Assembly (NCBI RefSeq): GCF_012275515.1
Contig: NZ_JAAZQL010000003.1
Location: 121,236 to 185,235 of the forward strand
DNA: 64,000 nt
Direction of reading: 5' to 3'
Source of the DNA: Novosphingobium sp. SG707
GTDB taxonomy: Bacteria; Pseudomonadota; Alphaproteobacteria; Sphingomonadales; Sphingomonadaceae
Of the stretch, positions 34,600 to 43,052 are shown piece after piece. The translations under genes were made by a program, and so were the position numbers. Position 1 is the first letter of the stretch. The number at the start of each line of letters is the position of its first letter. Under the pieces are notes generated by a model. The model was not told where the DNA came from. It made no database searches and saw nothing but the letters and a program-made list of their open reading frames with translations.

Positions 34600-35061
34600 C
34601 TATTCCGACAAGGATGCTTCCCATGCCTCATGGGCGAGTATTCGCGCGCGCAGAGCGATGGCATCGTGGCGCGCATTATGCGGAACCGTCGAGGGATGGT
34701 CGGCACCCGCAAGGATGGTGTCGGGATCGAAGAGTTCGAAGCGCAAGCCGCGCACCGGCACCATCAGCCCGGGACCTGTCACCAGCAGACGCGCGGCATG
34801 AGCTATATCCTCGGGCCAGTCGGCCACCAACAGAGGCTCCTAATCATTACGGAGATAGCGGGCAAAGAGACGTGCCACTTGGGCTCGGCTGCGGGGTTTG
34901 ACCTCCAGCACCGGCATCACATTCTCGGCAACCCATGGTGTAGGCGAAGCACAGGTGATGGCCTCATAGAAATGGGCGCGTCCTTCCTCTTCGGGCACCA
35001 ATGCGATGGAGATCAGCTCTCCGCCAAAGCCGTTGAATTCGGTGTCGAGGAAATAGCGCAT
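34600..35061 (-). pseudogene. 3'-5' exonuclease-like gene with one in-frame amber codon
   Basis: Read leftward from the ATG at 35061, after a GAGGAG site, 73 residues are followed by TAG at 34840-34842. The same frame then continues 'EPLLVADWPEDIAHAARLLV' to a normal stop at 34600. Both halves fit one DEDD-type RNase-H-fold 3'-5' exonuclease of about 153 residues: DTEF near residue 6 for the first acidic motif and 'VPHNARHDAIALR' for the last. Only one base would have to change to restore the protein. It could be a recent pseudogene, a sequencing error or a suppressed amber codon. Confidence 0.75.
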
Positions 35062-35688
35062 TCCGGATCTCCTCGAAGGGCCGTGATAGGCTGCGGCGAA
35101 CAGGGCGCAATCATACAAGCCTGACGCAACAATTCATAGAAACGGAAGCTCAACACCTTGGCGGCGCAGCCCGTCATGACTTCTGTGTCAGCGGTCGCCG
35201 CAGCAGTGCAAACGGGACGGCAAAAGCGACTCGAACGGAGCAAGCCGGAACCAAAACGCAATCCGACACCCTGAAACAGGGAGGCGAGACATCCTGAGAT
35301 CGGTTTGGAAAAATTCGGTCGAACTCAGTCGGACTGGGCCAGACATCCACGTACATGCGCGAAAAACAGGCGTTGTCTCAGCCTCTTGCAAGTTCAAGCG
35401 GCTTCACAAATGCTGCCGGGACAACCTGATGTTTCACGATCCGATCAAGGAGACCCCACCGCCGCCGTCCCCTTCTACAGGCCCGCTTCCTCCAGTTCCC
35501 ATCCCGGCGAATTGGACTGCAGCGGCACTGCGCAACAGACCCTTCGGACCGGGTGTGAAGCGCCCATTGCGATGAGACACGATACAGGAGTCGGCACAAC
35601 GGTACCTGCTGACTGCTGCTGTGCCATGGGAGCGGAGCGCGGAAGTCAGATCATGTCCTCACCCCAAAGAAGCTTAAAGGAGAACGTA
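35062..35688. other. 627-nt stretch before the AlpA-like gene
   Basis: I see no gene with recognisable sequence here. Long open frames on the plus strand run into the AlpA-like gene but have no protein-like content before its ATG. The region presumably carries the promoter of the AlpA-like gene and degraded sequence. Confidence 0.5.
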
Positions 35689-35913
35689 ATGACGCCCCAT
35701 CAACCCGACCGCTTCCTGCGCATCAACGATGTACTCAGGCTGACAAGCCTGAGCCGCGCCACCCTCTACCGCAAGATCCAGGACGGCTCCTTCCCCGCCC
35801 AGGTCCGCCTCTCTCAGCGCTGCTGCGGATGGCGCGAATCGACCGTCCAGCACTGGTGCAGGAATCCGATGCTGTGGAGTGCGGACAGTATGGAGCCAAC
35901 GTCCAGGGACTAA
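35689..35913 (+). CDS. AlpA-like helix-turn-helix regulator
   Basis: A 74-residue protein from the ATG at 35689, after a good AAAGGAGAA site. It matches AlpA-type phage and island regulators: 'FLRINDVLRLTSLSRATLYR' (MerR/Xis-like winged HTH) and 'KIQDGSFPAQVRLSQR'. In P4-like elements AlpA turns on the integrase gene and so controls excision. The last 20 residues are not typical. It is on the plus strand, opposite to the other island genes, and converges on vsr. An excisionase role is the main alternative. Confidence 0.85.
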   Translation: MTPHQPDRFLRINDVLRLTSLSRATLYRKIQDGSFPAQVRLSQRCCGWRESTVQHWCRNPMLWSADSMEPTSRD

Positions 35914-35979
35914 ATGCGCTTCCGAAGTGAAAGTTGATGTAGCCTGACGACCAGGCTCATACGGCGATGAAATAGCCCG

Positions 35980-36399
35980 CTACGGCAGCTCCGTCTCAGC
36001 CATCAAAGCGACCAGCCGCCCTCGAAGCTGCTCGCCATGGCGAATCTCGCATTCCCAAAGGACGGCAGTGCGCCATCCAAGCGCCTCCAATGCCGCCAAC
36101 TGCTCAGCATCGCGCTCGACGGTCCGGGCAAACTTGCTTTGCCAGAATTCCTGCCGGGTCGAGGGCATTGTTGTGCGGCGGCAGCCTTCATGGCGATGCC
36201 AGAAACAGCCGTGGACAAAGATTGCGAGCCGCCTGCCCGGCATGACTATGTCAGGACTGCCCGGCAGATTTCTGCGATGCAGCCGAAACCGATATCCCAT
36301 CGCATGCAGCATGCGCCGGACAATATGCTCAGGCCCGGTATCCTTCCCCTTGATCCGCCGCATATTCTCGCTGCGTTGAGAAGGGGAAAGACGGTCCAC
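35980..36399 (-). CDS. vsr: Very short patch repair endonuclease (Vsr)
   Basis: A 139-residue Vsr-type endonuclease that nicks next to T:G mismatches made when 5-methylcytosine deaminates. Residues corresponding to the E. coli active and zinc sites are visible: Asp50 in GSPD, His63, and the cluster CFWHRHEGC with His68, His70 and Cys73. The N-terminus 'SENMRRIKGKDTGPEHIVRR' is typical. It starts 5 nt after the HNH gene stop and forms an operon with it and the methyltransferase, where it would repair the mutations that methylation causes. Confidence 0.95.
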   Translation of the reverse strand: MDRLSPSQRSENMRRIKGKDTGPEHIVRRMLHAMGYRFRLHRRNLPGSPDIVMPGRRLAIFVHGCFWHRHEGCRRTTMPSTRQEFWQSKFARTVERDAEQLAALEALGWRTAVLWECEIRHGEQLRGRLVALMAETELP

Positions 36400-36404
36400 A
36401 GGCG

Positions 36405-37376
36405 TCAGAGCTCGAGTTTCAGACGACCTGCATGAGTCTGATCGTGATGCACATTGCAGAGCAAAATCAGATTCTCGACGCTGTTCGCACCCTTTTCGGC
36501 ATGCGCAGTGAGATGGTGCAGCTCGATGAATTTGCGGGGATCATCCTGTCTCAGCTGCTCGCGGGTCCAGCCGCACACCCGGCAGGCGAAATTATCCCGG
36601 ATCAGAACCTCTACGCGCACATCATCGGGAATCCGGCGGTCGTGTTCAGGTGCCTGCTTGTCTTCATCCAGAACATAGGTGCCGACAGGCAGCTCGGAGC
36701 GGCCCTGCATGCGGGTGAAGATCGGCCAGCCTTCTTCGGTGCGCAGTTCGCGCATCCGGCGCGCCCACTCGCTTTTGTCTCCGGCCAGATAGCGCAGTTC
36801 TTCGATCGAGACAGGCTTCCCGACATTGGCCCGCATATATTCCAGAAGCCGGGCTTTCGTGCCGAGGCCCTTCTTCTTGCGGATCGTGTTCAGCACATTC
36901 CAGCGATGCGCCGCCTCGCGGTCCTGCTGGAGATTGACCAGCACATACTGATCCGGCTTCAGGCTGCGCGGGTCGGCTCCCAGAATATCCGCGAGGCCTC
37001 CGGCAAGCTCTGGCTCGTCGTCAGCCATGTCCTTAAAGGTCACACCGCTGCAGATGGTCCAGCCGAATTCGACGCGCAGTTCGCGCACGCGGCGGGCCCA
37101 TTCGCTGATCCCGGCCACCACATGCAGTTCGTCTCCCTCAATCACCTGCAGGGCATAGCGCTGGAAATAGGCCAGAATGCGCTCGCGGGCAGACGAAGCC
37201 AGTTCGCTTGGAATCAGGCCCTTGCCCAAACCTCTGAGTTCTTCAAAAGCGGGAACCAGACTGCGGACCTGCTCGCGAAGATCATCGTCCGCGAGCCTGC
37301 CGAGAAAATTATCGAGCAGCCCCTTGATGCGGTCGACCGCATCGGCAGGAGTCTGCACCTGCACGGGTTTCCCCAT
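36405..37376 (-). CDS. HNH endonuclease with duplicated SEWARR module
   Basis: A 323-residue protein from the ATG at 37376, 1 nt after the methyltransferase stop. The C-terminus (about 250-323) is an HNH nuclease: paired CxxC (Cys265, Cys268), the HH at 287-288, Asn302 and 'LLCNVHHDQTH' (Cys307, His310-His311) would bind metal and the scissile phosphate. Before it are two copies of a 25-residue module, 'GISEWARRVRELRVEFGWTI' at 89-108 and 'GDKSEWARRMRELRTEEGWP' at 199-218, possibly DNA-recognition elements. Its position next to a C5 methyltransferase argues that it is the restriction partner. I do not know a named homologue or its target site. Confidence 0.85.
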   Translation of the reverse strand: MGKPVQVQTPADAVDRIKGLLDNFLGRLADDDLREQVRSLVPAFEELRGLGKGLIPSELASSARERILAYFQRYALQVIEGDELHVVAGISEWARRVRELRVEFGWTICSGVTFKDMADDEPELAGGLADILGADPRSLKPDQYVLVNLQQDREAAHRWNVLNTIRKKKGLGTKARLLEYMRANVGKPVSIEELRYLAGDKSEWARRMRELRTEEGWPIFTRMQGRSELPVGTYVLDEDKQAPEHDRRIPDDVRVEVLIRDNFACRVCGWTREQLRQDDPRKFIELHHLTAHAEKGANSVENLILLCNVHHDQTHAGRLKLEL

Positions 37377-37377
37377 C

Positions 37378-38442
37378 TTACGCGCTTTTTGCCATGGGAG
37401 TGAGCATGGCCGACACCAGACGCCCAAGCGCCGATGCGAGCGGCGGGGGAACGGCATTGCCGATCTGGCGGGCGACCTCCACCTTGGTTCCGCAGAAATG
37501 GAAATCATCTGGGAAGCCCATCAGGCGCGCAGCCTCACGATGGGTAATCGGCCGGTGCTGATCGGGATGCAGATAGCGCCCCTTTTCCGGCTTGTAGAAT
37601 TCGGTTCGGATCGTCACCGAGGGCCGGTCCCACCACAGGCGGCCGAAGAGATCGGTGCCGCCCGAGGTTTTGCGGATCCAGCAATCGGGCGTAATTTCTG
37701 GAGCATTGCGCTGCAGATCGAAGCGGTTGCCGCCGGGCGGCACGGCCCGATAGCGCTGCAGACTTTTTTCGGTCGGCGTCCGCCTGATATGGAGATTGAG
37801 CGGTGCCGGTCCCTCAATCTCAAGCATGGTCGGCACCGGCAGATCGCCGATGGCCTCGCGCACAGTCCGCCAGGGCGGAAGATTACGGCCCGATTTGCCT
37901 TCCGCATGGGTCGGCAGAGGCGGGAATTCCGGCTGCCATGACCCGGGCTTCCAACCGATGACGATGGTGCGCCGCCTTGTCTGAGGAGCCCCATAGTCCG
38001 CCGTATTGAGGATCGCGGCGTCGGTCTGGAACCCGTCGCGGGCCGCGCGCGCGCGGATATCCGCCAGTTCGGGCGAGCGGAAAAGCTCGGCCACATTTTC
38101 CATGATGAAGACGCGCGCGCCCGAACGCACCACCACGTCGAGGAAAGGCTCCCAAAGGGCGCGACGGGAATCGCCGTCGCGCTTCTTGTTGAGGAGACTG
38201 AAGCCCTGACAGGGCGGGCCGCCGATCACCACATCCGCCGCCGGAACCACGGCATCTTCAAGCCAGTGCTCAATATTGCCGCATACCGACGTGCCGCCGA
38301 AATTGTGTTCGTGGGTCGTAATCGCCGCCTTGTCATTATCGACAGCCAGCACGCACTCGAAATCACCGCAAAAGCGGGGATCGATAAAGCCGAGCGACAT
38401 CCCGCCGGCACCGCAAAAAAGATCGATCAGCTTCCAGGTCAT
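37378..38442 (-). CDS. DNA (cytosine-5-)-methyltransferase
   Basis: A 354-residue C5-methyltransferase from the ATG at 38442, with a second in-frame ATG at 38457. Conserved motifs run in order: I 'LIDLFCGAGGMSLGF' near residue 5, IV 'GGPPCQGFS' with the catalytic Cys, VI MENV, VIII 'YGAPQTRRRTIVIG', and IX/X with 'RQIGNAVPPPLASALG' at the end. The target-recognition region lies between VIII and IX (about residues 200-295), including 'GGTDLFGRLWWDRPSVTIRT'. It modifies one cytosine in an unknown site, protecting DNA from the neighbouring HNH nuclease. It forms an operon with hnh and vsr. Confidence 0.95.
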   Translation of the reverse strand: MTWKLIDLFCGAGGMSLGFIDPRFCGDFECVLAVDNDKAAITTHEHNFGGTSVCGNIEHWLEDAVVPAADVVIGGPPCQGFSLLNKKRDGDSRRALWEPFLDVVVRSGARVFIMENVAELFRSPELADIRARAARDGFQTDAAILNTADYGAPQTRRRTIVIGWKPGSWQPEFPPLPTHAEGKSGRNLPPWRTVREAIGDLPVPTMLEIEGPAPLNLHIRRTPTEKSLQRYRAVPPGGNRFDLQRNAPEITPDCWIRKTSGGTDLFGRLWWDRPSVTIRTEFYKPEKGRYLHPDQHRPITHREAARLMGFPDDFHFCGTKVEVARQIGNAVPPPLASALGRLVSAMLTPMAKSA

Positions 38443-38651
38443 AAGTGCTTCTTTCACGAGTTGCCGCTTTGTTGCAACTCCCGGCTATTGAGAACAATTG
38501 AAGAACATAGAGAAAGGCAGCCGAACTGTCAAAGCAGCCGAATGCAGGTATGACGCCGCATCCAAACGATCTTCGGCCTGGCCGACCGGCAACCGGCTCT
38601 GTCAGAGGTCGCAAAGAAAGCGGTTGAAAAGTCAGCCGCCGCCGCTCTCCT

Positions 38652-39884
38652 CTACCGCAGATTGAGGCCGGGACCCGGCGCCACGGCGGCACCGCCGCGC
38701 AACGCGTCCAGGAGATCCGACCACCACTGCGCCATATCCACACGCTCTTTCCAGTGGGTCCCTCGATGATAGGCCGCGCGAACCTTGTCGCTGTCGCCAT
38801 GCGCCAGTGCCCTTTCAATGGCATCGGAAGACCATTTCCCGGATTCGTTCAGCAGCGTGCTGGCCATGGCGCGGAAACCATGGGCGGTCATTTCATCAGT
38901 CGAATATCCCAGCCGGCGCAAGGCCGCATTCAGGGTATTTTCCGACATGGGCCGGATCCCGGACCTGATCGATGGAAACACATATCCGTATGGCCCGGTC
39001 GTCTCATGAATTTCCTTCAGGAGGGCAATCGACTGAAGCGACAGAGGCACATGATGCGGCTTGCGCATCTTCATCTTCTCGGGCGGGATGGTCCAAACGG
39101 CCGCCTCGAGATTGATTTCCTCCCAACGGGCATGACGAAGCTCGCCTGGGCGGACAAAGACATGCGGGGCCAGTTTGAGCGCCCACCTCGTGGTCACATG
39201 CCCTTCAAAGCCGTGGATGGCCCGCAGCAGCGCGCCCACCTTGCTCGCATCGGTCACCGCCCCGTAATGCGTGACCTTCGGCGCCAGTAAGGCGCCGCGC
39301 AGATCCCTTGTCGGGTCCGACTTCAGCCGGGCGGTCGCGACGGCATAGCGGAAGACCATGCTCGATAACTGCAGCGTTCGGCGTGCACTCTCATGGTTTC
39401 CGCGCTTTTCGATTTTTCGGACGGCTGCCAGAATATCGATGGGCTCGATCTCATGGACCGCGAGGTGCCCGATCGAATTATCCAGCAGGCTCAGGAGATA
39501 TTCCGAACGTGTCGCTGTGGCTGGCGCCCATGCCTGATCGCCGTCGTTCCGCCGCTTGATGCAATATTCCCGGGAAATGCTGGTGAAGGTGTTTTCCGCC
39601 AGAATGCTCGACCGCAGCTTTTCCAGCTTCTTCTCCCGCGAAGGGTCCTTGCCGTCCTCCAGCATATCGCGGGCATCGTCGCGCCGCTTACGCGCATCGC
39701 GCAGGCTGACAGAGGGATAGCCGCCGATCCTCAGCTTCTTCTCCACCCCGCCGAACTTGTACTTCATGTACCAGGTTTTGCCGCCCGCAGGAGAGACCAG
39801 CAGGTAGAGCCCCTGCATATCGTTCAGCTTATGAGGCTTCTCTTTGGGTTTCGCGGTACGAATCGCTATATCTGTCAAAGGCAT
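38652..39884 (-). CDS. Tyrosine-type site-specific integrase (P4 family)
   Basis: A 410-residue integrase from the ATG at 39884 (an in-frame ATG at 39914 is possible). The N-terminus is a DUF4102 arm-binding domain ('GLYLLVSPAGGKTWYMKYKF'), then a SAM-like core-binding domain (about 100-200) and a C-terminal catalytic domain. Catalytic residues are Arg245 in 'FVRPGELRHARW', the HGFR box with His335 and Arg338, His362 and the nucleophile Tyr372 in AAYHRG. The gene lies next to tRNA-Gly with its attachment site, so it integrates and excises this island. A neighbouring inverted repeat may be its arm site. Confidence 0.95.
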   Translation of the reverse strand: MPLTDIAIRTAKPKEKPHKLNDMQGLYLLVSPAGGKTWYMKYKFGGVEKKLRIGGYPSVSLRDARKRRDDARDMLEDGKDPSREKKLEKLRSSILAENTFTSISREYCIKRRNDGDQAWAPATATRSEYLLSLLDNSIGHLAVHEIEPIDILAAVRKIEKRGNHESARRTLQLSSMVFRYAVATARLKSDPTRDLRGALLAPKVTHYGAVTDASKVGALLRAIHGFEGHVTTRWALKLAPHVFVRPGELRHARWEEINLEAAVWTIPPEKMKMRKPHHVPLSLQSIALLKEIHETTGPYGYVFPSIRSGIRPMSENTLNAALRRLGYSTDEMTAHGFRAMASTLLNESGKWSSDAIERALAHGDSDKVRAAYHRGTHWKERVDMAQWWSDLLDALRGGAAVAPGPGLNLR

Positions 39885-39902
39885 AGGCCGGTCCTTTTCA
39901 GG

Positions 39903-39966
39903 ACTTAGCCCCACCCCTGGGGGCTAAGTGGGTTGAATGGCCCGCTATGCTCCGGAAATAGCCCCA
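39903..39966. repeat. Integrase arm-like repeats upstream of the integrase gene
   Basis: ACTTAGCCCC at 39903-39912 and GGGGCTAAGT at 39920-39929 form a perfect 10-bp inverted repeat with a 7-nt spacer. TAGCCCCA recurs at 39959-39966. The same TAGCCCCA motif is found twice at the island's left end (33321-33340). Repeated short motifs at both ends of an element are typical of integrase arm-binding sites. It could also act as an operator for the integrase promoter. Confidence 0.6.
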
Positions 39967-40079
39967 CTTCTGCCTGCGCTTAAGCGGAACAAAATGAGAT
40001 TTTACGAGCCTTGAAACCCGAAAAATACTCTTCTTTTCCACGACTTACAAAGCTCTATGGGATGATCTGAGATCAATTG

Positions 40080-40103
40080 TTGGAGCGGGTAGCGGGAATC
40101 GAA
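40080..40103. repeat. Right attachment site within tRNA-Gly
   Basis: Twenty-four bases at the 3' end of tRNA-Gly that match the left repeat at 33243-33266 with one difference. The tRNA gene is intact here, so the native end of the recombination site was kept on this side. Confidence 0.9.
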
Positions 40104-40154
40104 CCCGCCTGACTAGCTTGGAAGGCTAGGACATTACCACTATGCTATACCCGC
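40081..40154 (-). tRNA. tRNA-Gly, anticodon UCC
   Basis: A 74-nt tRNA on the minus strand that folds into a full cloverleaf and encodes CCA. The acceptor stem GCGGGTA pairs with TACCCGC. The anticodon arm has stem CTAGC/GCTAG and loop CTTCCAA, giving anticodon TCC, which reads GGA and GGG glycine codons. The T-arm is GGCGGGTTCGATTCCCGC. Its 3' half is the integration site of the neighbouring island. Confidence 0.95.
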
Positions 40155-40247
40155 TCATGGGCGCGCCGCACTTGGACTGGCGCTGTGGTGCGGACGCGCT
40201 TGCCATGCGGGCGCGGCGCCGTCAAGCGCCTGCGCCGCGGCAAAATA

Positions 40248-40784
40248 TCAATGGCCGGGGAAATCCATGATCGGGCGCACCGTCACGCCCTGCGCGCGCA
40301 GACGCTCGGCCCCGCCAAGGTCGGGCAGGTCGATCACGAAAAGCGCCTCGTCCACCACCGCGCCCGCGCGGCGCAGCAGGGTGAGCGCGGCGCAGGCGGT
40401 GCCGCCGGTCGCGATCAGATCGTCGACAATGACCACCTTCTGCCCCTGCGCCACCGCGCCGGGATCGACCTCCAGCGTGTCGGTGCCATATTCCAGCGCA
40501 TAATCGATGGCCAGCACCGGCACGGGCAGCTTGCCCGGCTTGCGCACGGGGATGAAGGGCAGGCCGAGCCGGGCCGCCACCGCCGCGCCGAAGATGAAAC
40601 CGCGCGCCTCAAGGCCGGCAATCGCTTGCGCCCCGGCAGCGGTCGCGCGGTCGGCCAGCAGGGCGACGCTGGCGGCAAAGCCCTCGCCATGGCCGATCAA
40701 TGTGGTGATGTCGCGAAACAGGATGCCCGGCTTGGGAAAATCGGGGATCGAGCGGACGAGCGCTTTCATATCATCTGGGGTCAT
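40248..40784 (-). CDS. apt: Adenine phosphoribosyltransferase
   Basis: A 178-residue type I phosphoribosyltransferase that salvages adenine to AMP using PRPP. The PRPP-binding loop 'KVVIVDDLIATGGTACAA' (about 120-137) and the N-terminal 'IPDFPKPGILFRDITTLIGH' are diagnostic for Apt. The ATG at 40784 lies 112 nt from the end of the bc1 operon terminator. It stands alone, leftward, between the cytochrome bc1 operon and tRNA-Gly. PRPP for it is made by the prs product at 1146-2081. Confidence 0.96.
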   Translation of the reverse strand: MTPDDMKALVRSIPDFPKPGILFRDITTLIGHGEGFAASVALLADRATAAGAQAIAGLEARGFIFGAAVAARLGLPFIPVRKPGKLPVPVLAIDYALEYGTDTLEVDPGAVAQGQKVVIVDDLIATGGTACAALTLLRRAGAVVDEALFVIDLPDLGGAERLRAQGVTVRPIMDFPGH

Positions 40785-40839
40785 GAGCGGGGCCTATAGG
40801 CGGGTTTAACGACATGAAAAAGTCATTTGAGGCCAAAAG

Positions 40840-40873
40840 AAAAGCCCCCCGCATCGCGTGATGCAGGGGGCGT
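40840..40873 (-). terminator. Terminator of the petABC operon
   Basis: The plus-strand GCCCCCCGCATC and GATGCAGGGGGC segments (about 40843-40871) pair as an almost perfect stem. On the minus strand they are followed by TTTTCTTTT, giving a strong terminator 22 nt past the petC stop. A T-run on the other side gives some activity on the plus strand too. Confidence 0.85.
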
Positions 40874-40895
40874 TTTCATGTCCCTCACAAAGGGA

Positions 40896-41732
40896 TCAAT
40901 GCCCCTTCTTCTCCGCCCAGACGGTGCGATAGGCCATATAGGCCAACACCGTGGCGAAGATCAGGAAGCCAAGCACCGGCCAGCCGGTCTGGTGGCGCTT
41001 CTCCAGCTTGGGTTCGGCGGTCCACACGAGGAAGGCGGCCACGTCCTGCGCCATCTGATCGACGGTGGCCTTGGTGCCGTCCTTATAGGCCACCTGACCA
41101 TCCGACACGAGCGGCTGGGGCATGGCGATGTTCAGGTTGGCAAAGTACGGGTTGAAGAACAAGCCGTCAGGCGTCTTGGCATCGGGGAACTTCTTGAGCA
41201 GTTCCTCGCCCTTTTCGTTCTTGTAGCCCGCCTGATCGGCATAGCCGGTCAGCAGCGAGTAGATATAGGCCGCCCCGCCATGACGCGCCTTGGCGATCAG
41301 CGAGAGGTCGGGCGGGCTGCCCGCGCCGCCATAGACGACCGGCGGGAAATGGTCCTTGAGTGCGCCCGGATGCTGCTTCACCTCGCCGGTGGCGGGGTTA
41401 TATTCGGGGATCTGCGCCTTGGCCGCGATCGCCTTCACCTCGGCGTCATTATAGCCCAGCTCGCGCAGGTCGCCATAGGACACCTGCTTGATCGCATGGC
41501 AGGTCGCGCAGACTTCGGAATAGACCTGAAAACCGCGCTGGAGCTGCTGACGGTCGAATTTGCCGAAGGCCCCGTCCGAGGACAGGCTCAGCGCCTTGGG
41601 GTGCTGATGGAATTCGGCCTCGACCGTCTTGGCGGGCGGCTCGGAAATATAGGCCACGGTGCCCTTGCCCGCCGACCACAACAGGGCCAGCGAGAAGAAG
41701 GCGCCCACGAGCATGGAAAAGATACGGATCAT
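40896..41732 (-). CDS. petC: Cytochrome c1 of the cytochrome bc1 complex
   Basis: A 278-residue cytochrome c1. A leading hydrophobic segment ('MLVGAFFSLALLWSAG') acts as signal and export sequence. The heme-binding motif CATCH lies near residue 80 ('EVCATCHAIKQVSYG'). Conserved 'PDLSLIAKARHGG' and the C-terminal anchor 'VLGFLIFATVLAYMAYRTVW' fix it to the inner membrane. It passes electrons from the Rieske protein to soluble cytochrome c. It is the last gene of the operon petA-petB-petC, 23 nt after petB. Confidence 0.96.
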   Translation of the reverse strand: MIRIFSMLVGAFFSLALLWSAGKGTVAYISEPPAKTVEAEFHQHPKALSLSSDGAFGKFDRQQLQRGFQVYSEVCATCHAIKQVSYGDLRELGYNDAEVKAIAAKAQIPEYNPATGEVKQHPGALKDHFPPVVYGGAGSPPDLSLIAKARHGGAAYIYSLLTGYADQAGYKNEKGEELLKKFPDAKTPDGLFFNPYFANLNIAMPQPLVSDGQVAYKDGTKATVDQMAQDVAAFLVWTAEPKLEKRHQTGWPVLGFLIFATVLAYMAYRTVWAEKKGH

Positions 41733-41755
41733 GATGTGTCTCTATCCTCGCTCTC

Positions 41756-43042
41756 TTATTCGGCCGGAGCCGGGGCCAGGTTGGCGGCTTCATCGGCCCC
41801 CAGCACGGCTTCGGTGATCGAGAAAGGCAGCGGCAGCGGCTTTTCCGTCATCGAGACGAGCGGCAGGATGATGAAGAAGTGGGCGAAGTAATAGAGCGCC
41901 GCGATCTGGCTGATGATCACATAGGGCTCTTCGGCCGGCGAACCGCCGCAATAGCCCAGCACCGCCACGTCAATCACCAGCAGCCAGAAGAACTTGCGGA
42001 AGGTCGGGCGGAAATGGCCCGAACGCACCGGCGACTTGTCCAGCCAGGGCAGCAGGAACCACACCAGGATCGAGCTGAACATCGCCAGCACGCCCATCAG
42101 CTTGGCCGGGAAGAACAGGAAGTTCTGGGTAAAGGCGCGCAGGATCGCATAGAAGGGCCAGAAATACCATTCCGGCACGATATGCGCGGGCGTCTGCATC
42201 GGGTTGGCCGGAATGTAATTGTCCGGGTGGCCCAGCGCATTCGGCGCAAAGAACAGCATCGCGCAATAGAAGATAAGGAACACGCCCAGGCCGAACCCGT
42301 CCTTGGCGGTGTAATAGGGGTGGAACGGCACGGTGTCCGATTCCTGCTTCACTTCAACGCCGGTCGGGTTGGTCGAACCGGGGATATGCAGCGCCCAGAT
42401 ATGCAGGATCACCACGCCCAGAATGACGAACGGCAGCAGGAAGTGCAGCGAGAAGAAGCGGTTGAGCGCAGCCTGATCGGGCGCGAACCCGCCCAGCAGC
42501 CATGTCTGGATCGGCTCGCCCACAAGTGGGATCGCGCCGAACAGGCCGGTGATCACCTTGGCGCCCCAATAGGACATCTGACCCCAGGGCAGCACATAGC
42601 CCATGAAGGCGGTGGCCATCATCAGCAGGAAGATGGCGACGCCCAGCAGCCAGATCATCTCGCGCGGGGCCTTGTATGACCCATAGAAAAAGCCGCGGAA
42701 AATATGGAAATAGACGACGACAAAGAAGGCCGAGGCGCCGTTGGCATGGCCATAGCGCAGCATCCAGCCCCAGTTGACGTCGCGCATGATATGTTCGGTC
42801 GAATTGAAGGCCACGCCCGTGTTGGCCGCATAATGCATGGCCAGCACGACGCCCGTCACGATCTGGATCACCAGACAGAAACCGGCCAGAACGCCGAAAT
42901 TATACATGTAGTTCAGGTTGCGCGGCACCGGATAACCGGCCCCGATCGCATTATAGACAAAGCGCGGCAAAGGCAGCTTTTCGTCCAGCCACACCATCGC
43001 CGGGTGGCTCGGCTTGTATTCATTGGCCCAGGGAAAGCTCAT
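41756..43042 (-). CDS. petB: Cytochrome b of the cytochrome bc1 complex
   Basis: A 428-residue eight-helix membrane protein holding hemes bL and bH and the quinol-oxidising and quinone-reducing sites. Visible landmarks are '[20 protein letters not shown]', '[20 protein letters not shown]', the axial-ligand helices ([10 protein letters not shown] and following), the Qo motif PEWYFW and '[20 protein letters not shown]'. It catalyses the Q-cycle. It lies between petA and petC, with spacings of 10 and 23 nt, all translated from one leftward transcript. Confidence 0.97.
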   Translation of the reverse strand: MSFPWANEYKPSHPAMVWLDEKLPLPRFVYNAIGAGYPVPRNLNYMYNFGVLAGFCLVIQIVTGVVLAMHYAANTGVAFNSTEHIMRDVNWGWMLRYGHANGASAFFVVVYFHIFRGFFYGSYKAPREMIWLLGVAIFLLMMATAFMGYVLPWGQMSYWGAKVITGLFGAIPLVGEPIQTWLLGGFAPDQAALNRFFSLHFLLPFVILGVVILHIWALHIPGSTNPTGVEVKQESDTVPFHPYYTAKDGFGLGVFLIFYCAMLFFAPNALGHPDNYIPANPMQTPAHIVPEWYFWPFYAILRAFTQNFLFFPAKLMGVLAMFSSILVWFLLPWLDKSPVRSGHFRPTFRKFFWLLVIDVAVLGYCGGSPAEEPYVIISQIAALYYFAHFFIILPLVSMTEKPLPLPFSITEAVLGADEAANLAPAPAE

Positions 43043-43052
43043 CTCGTCTTCC

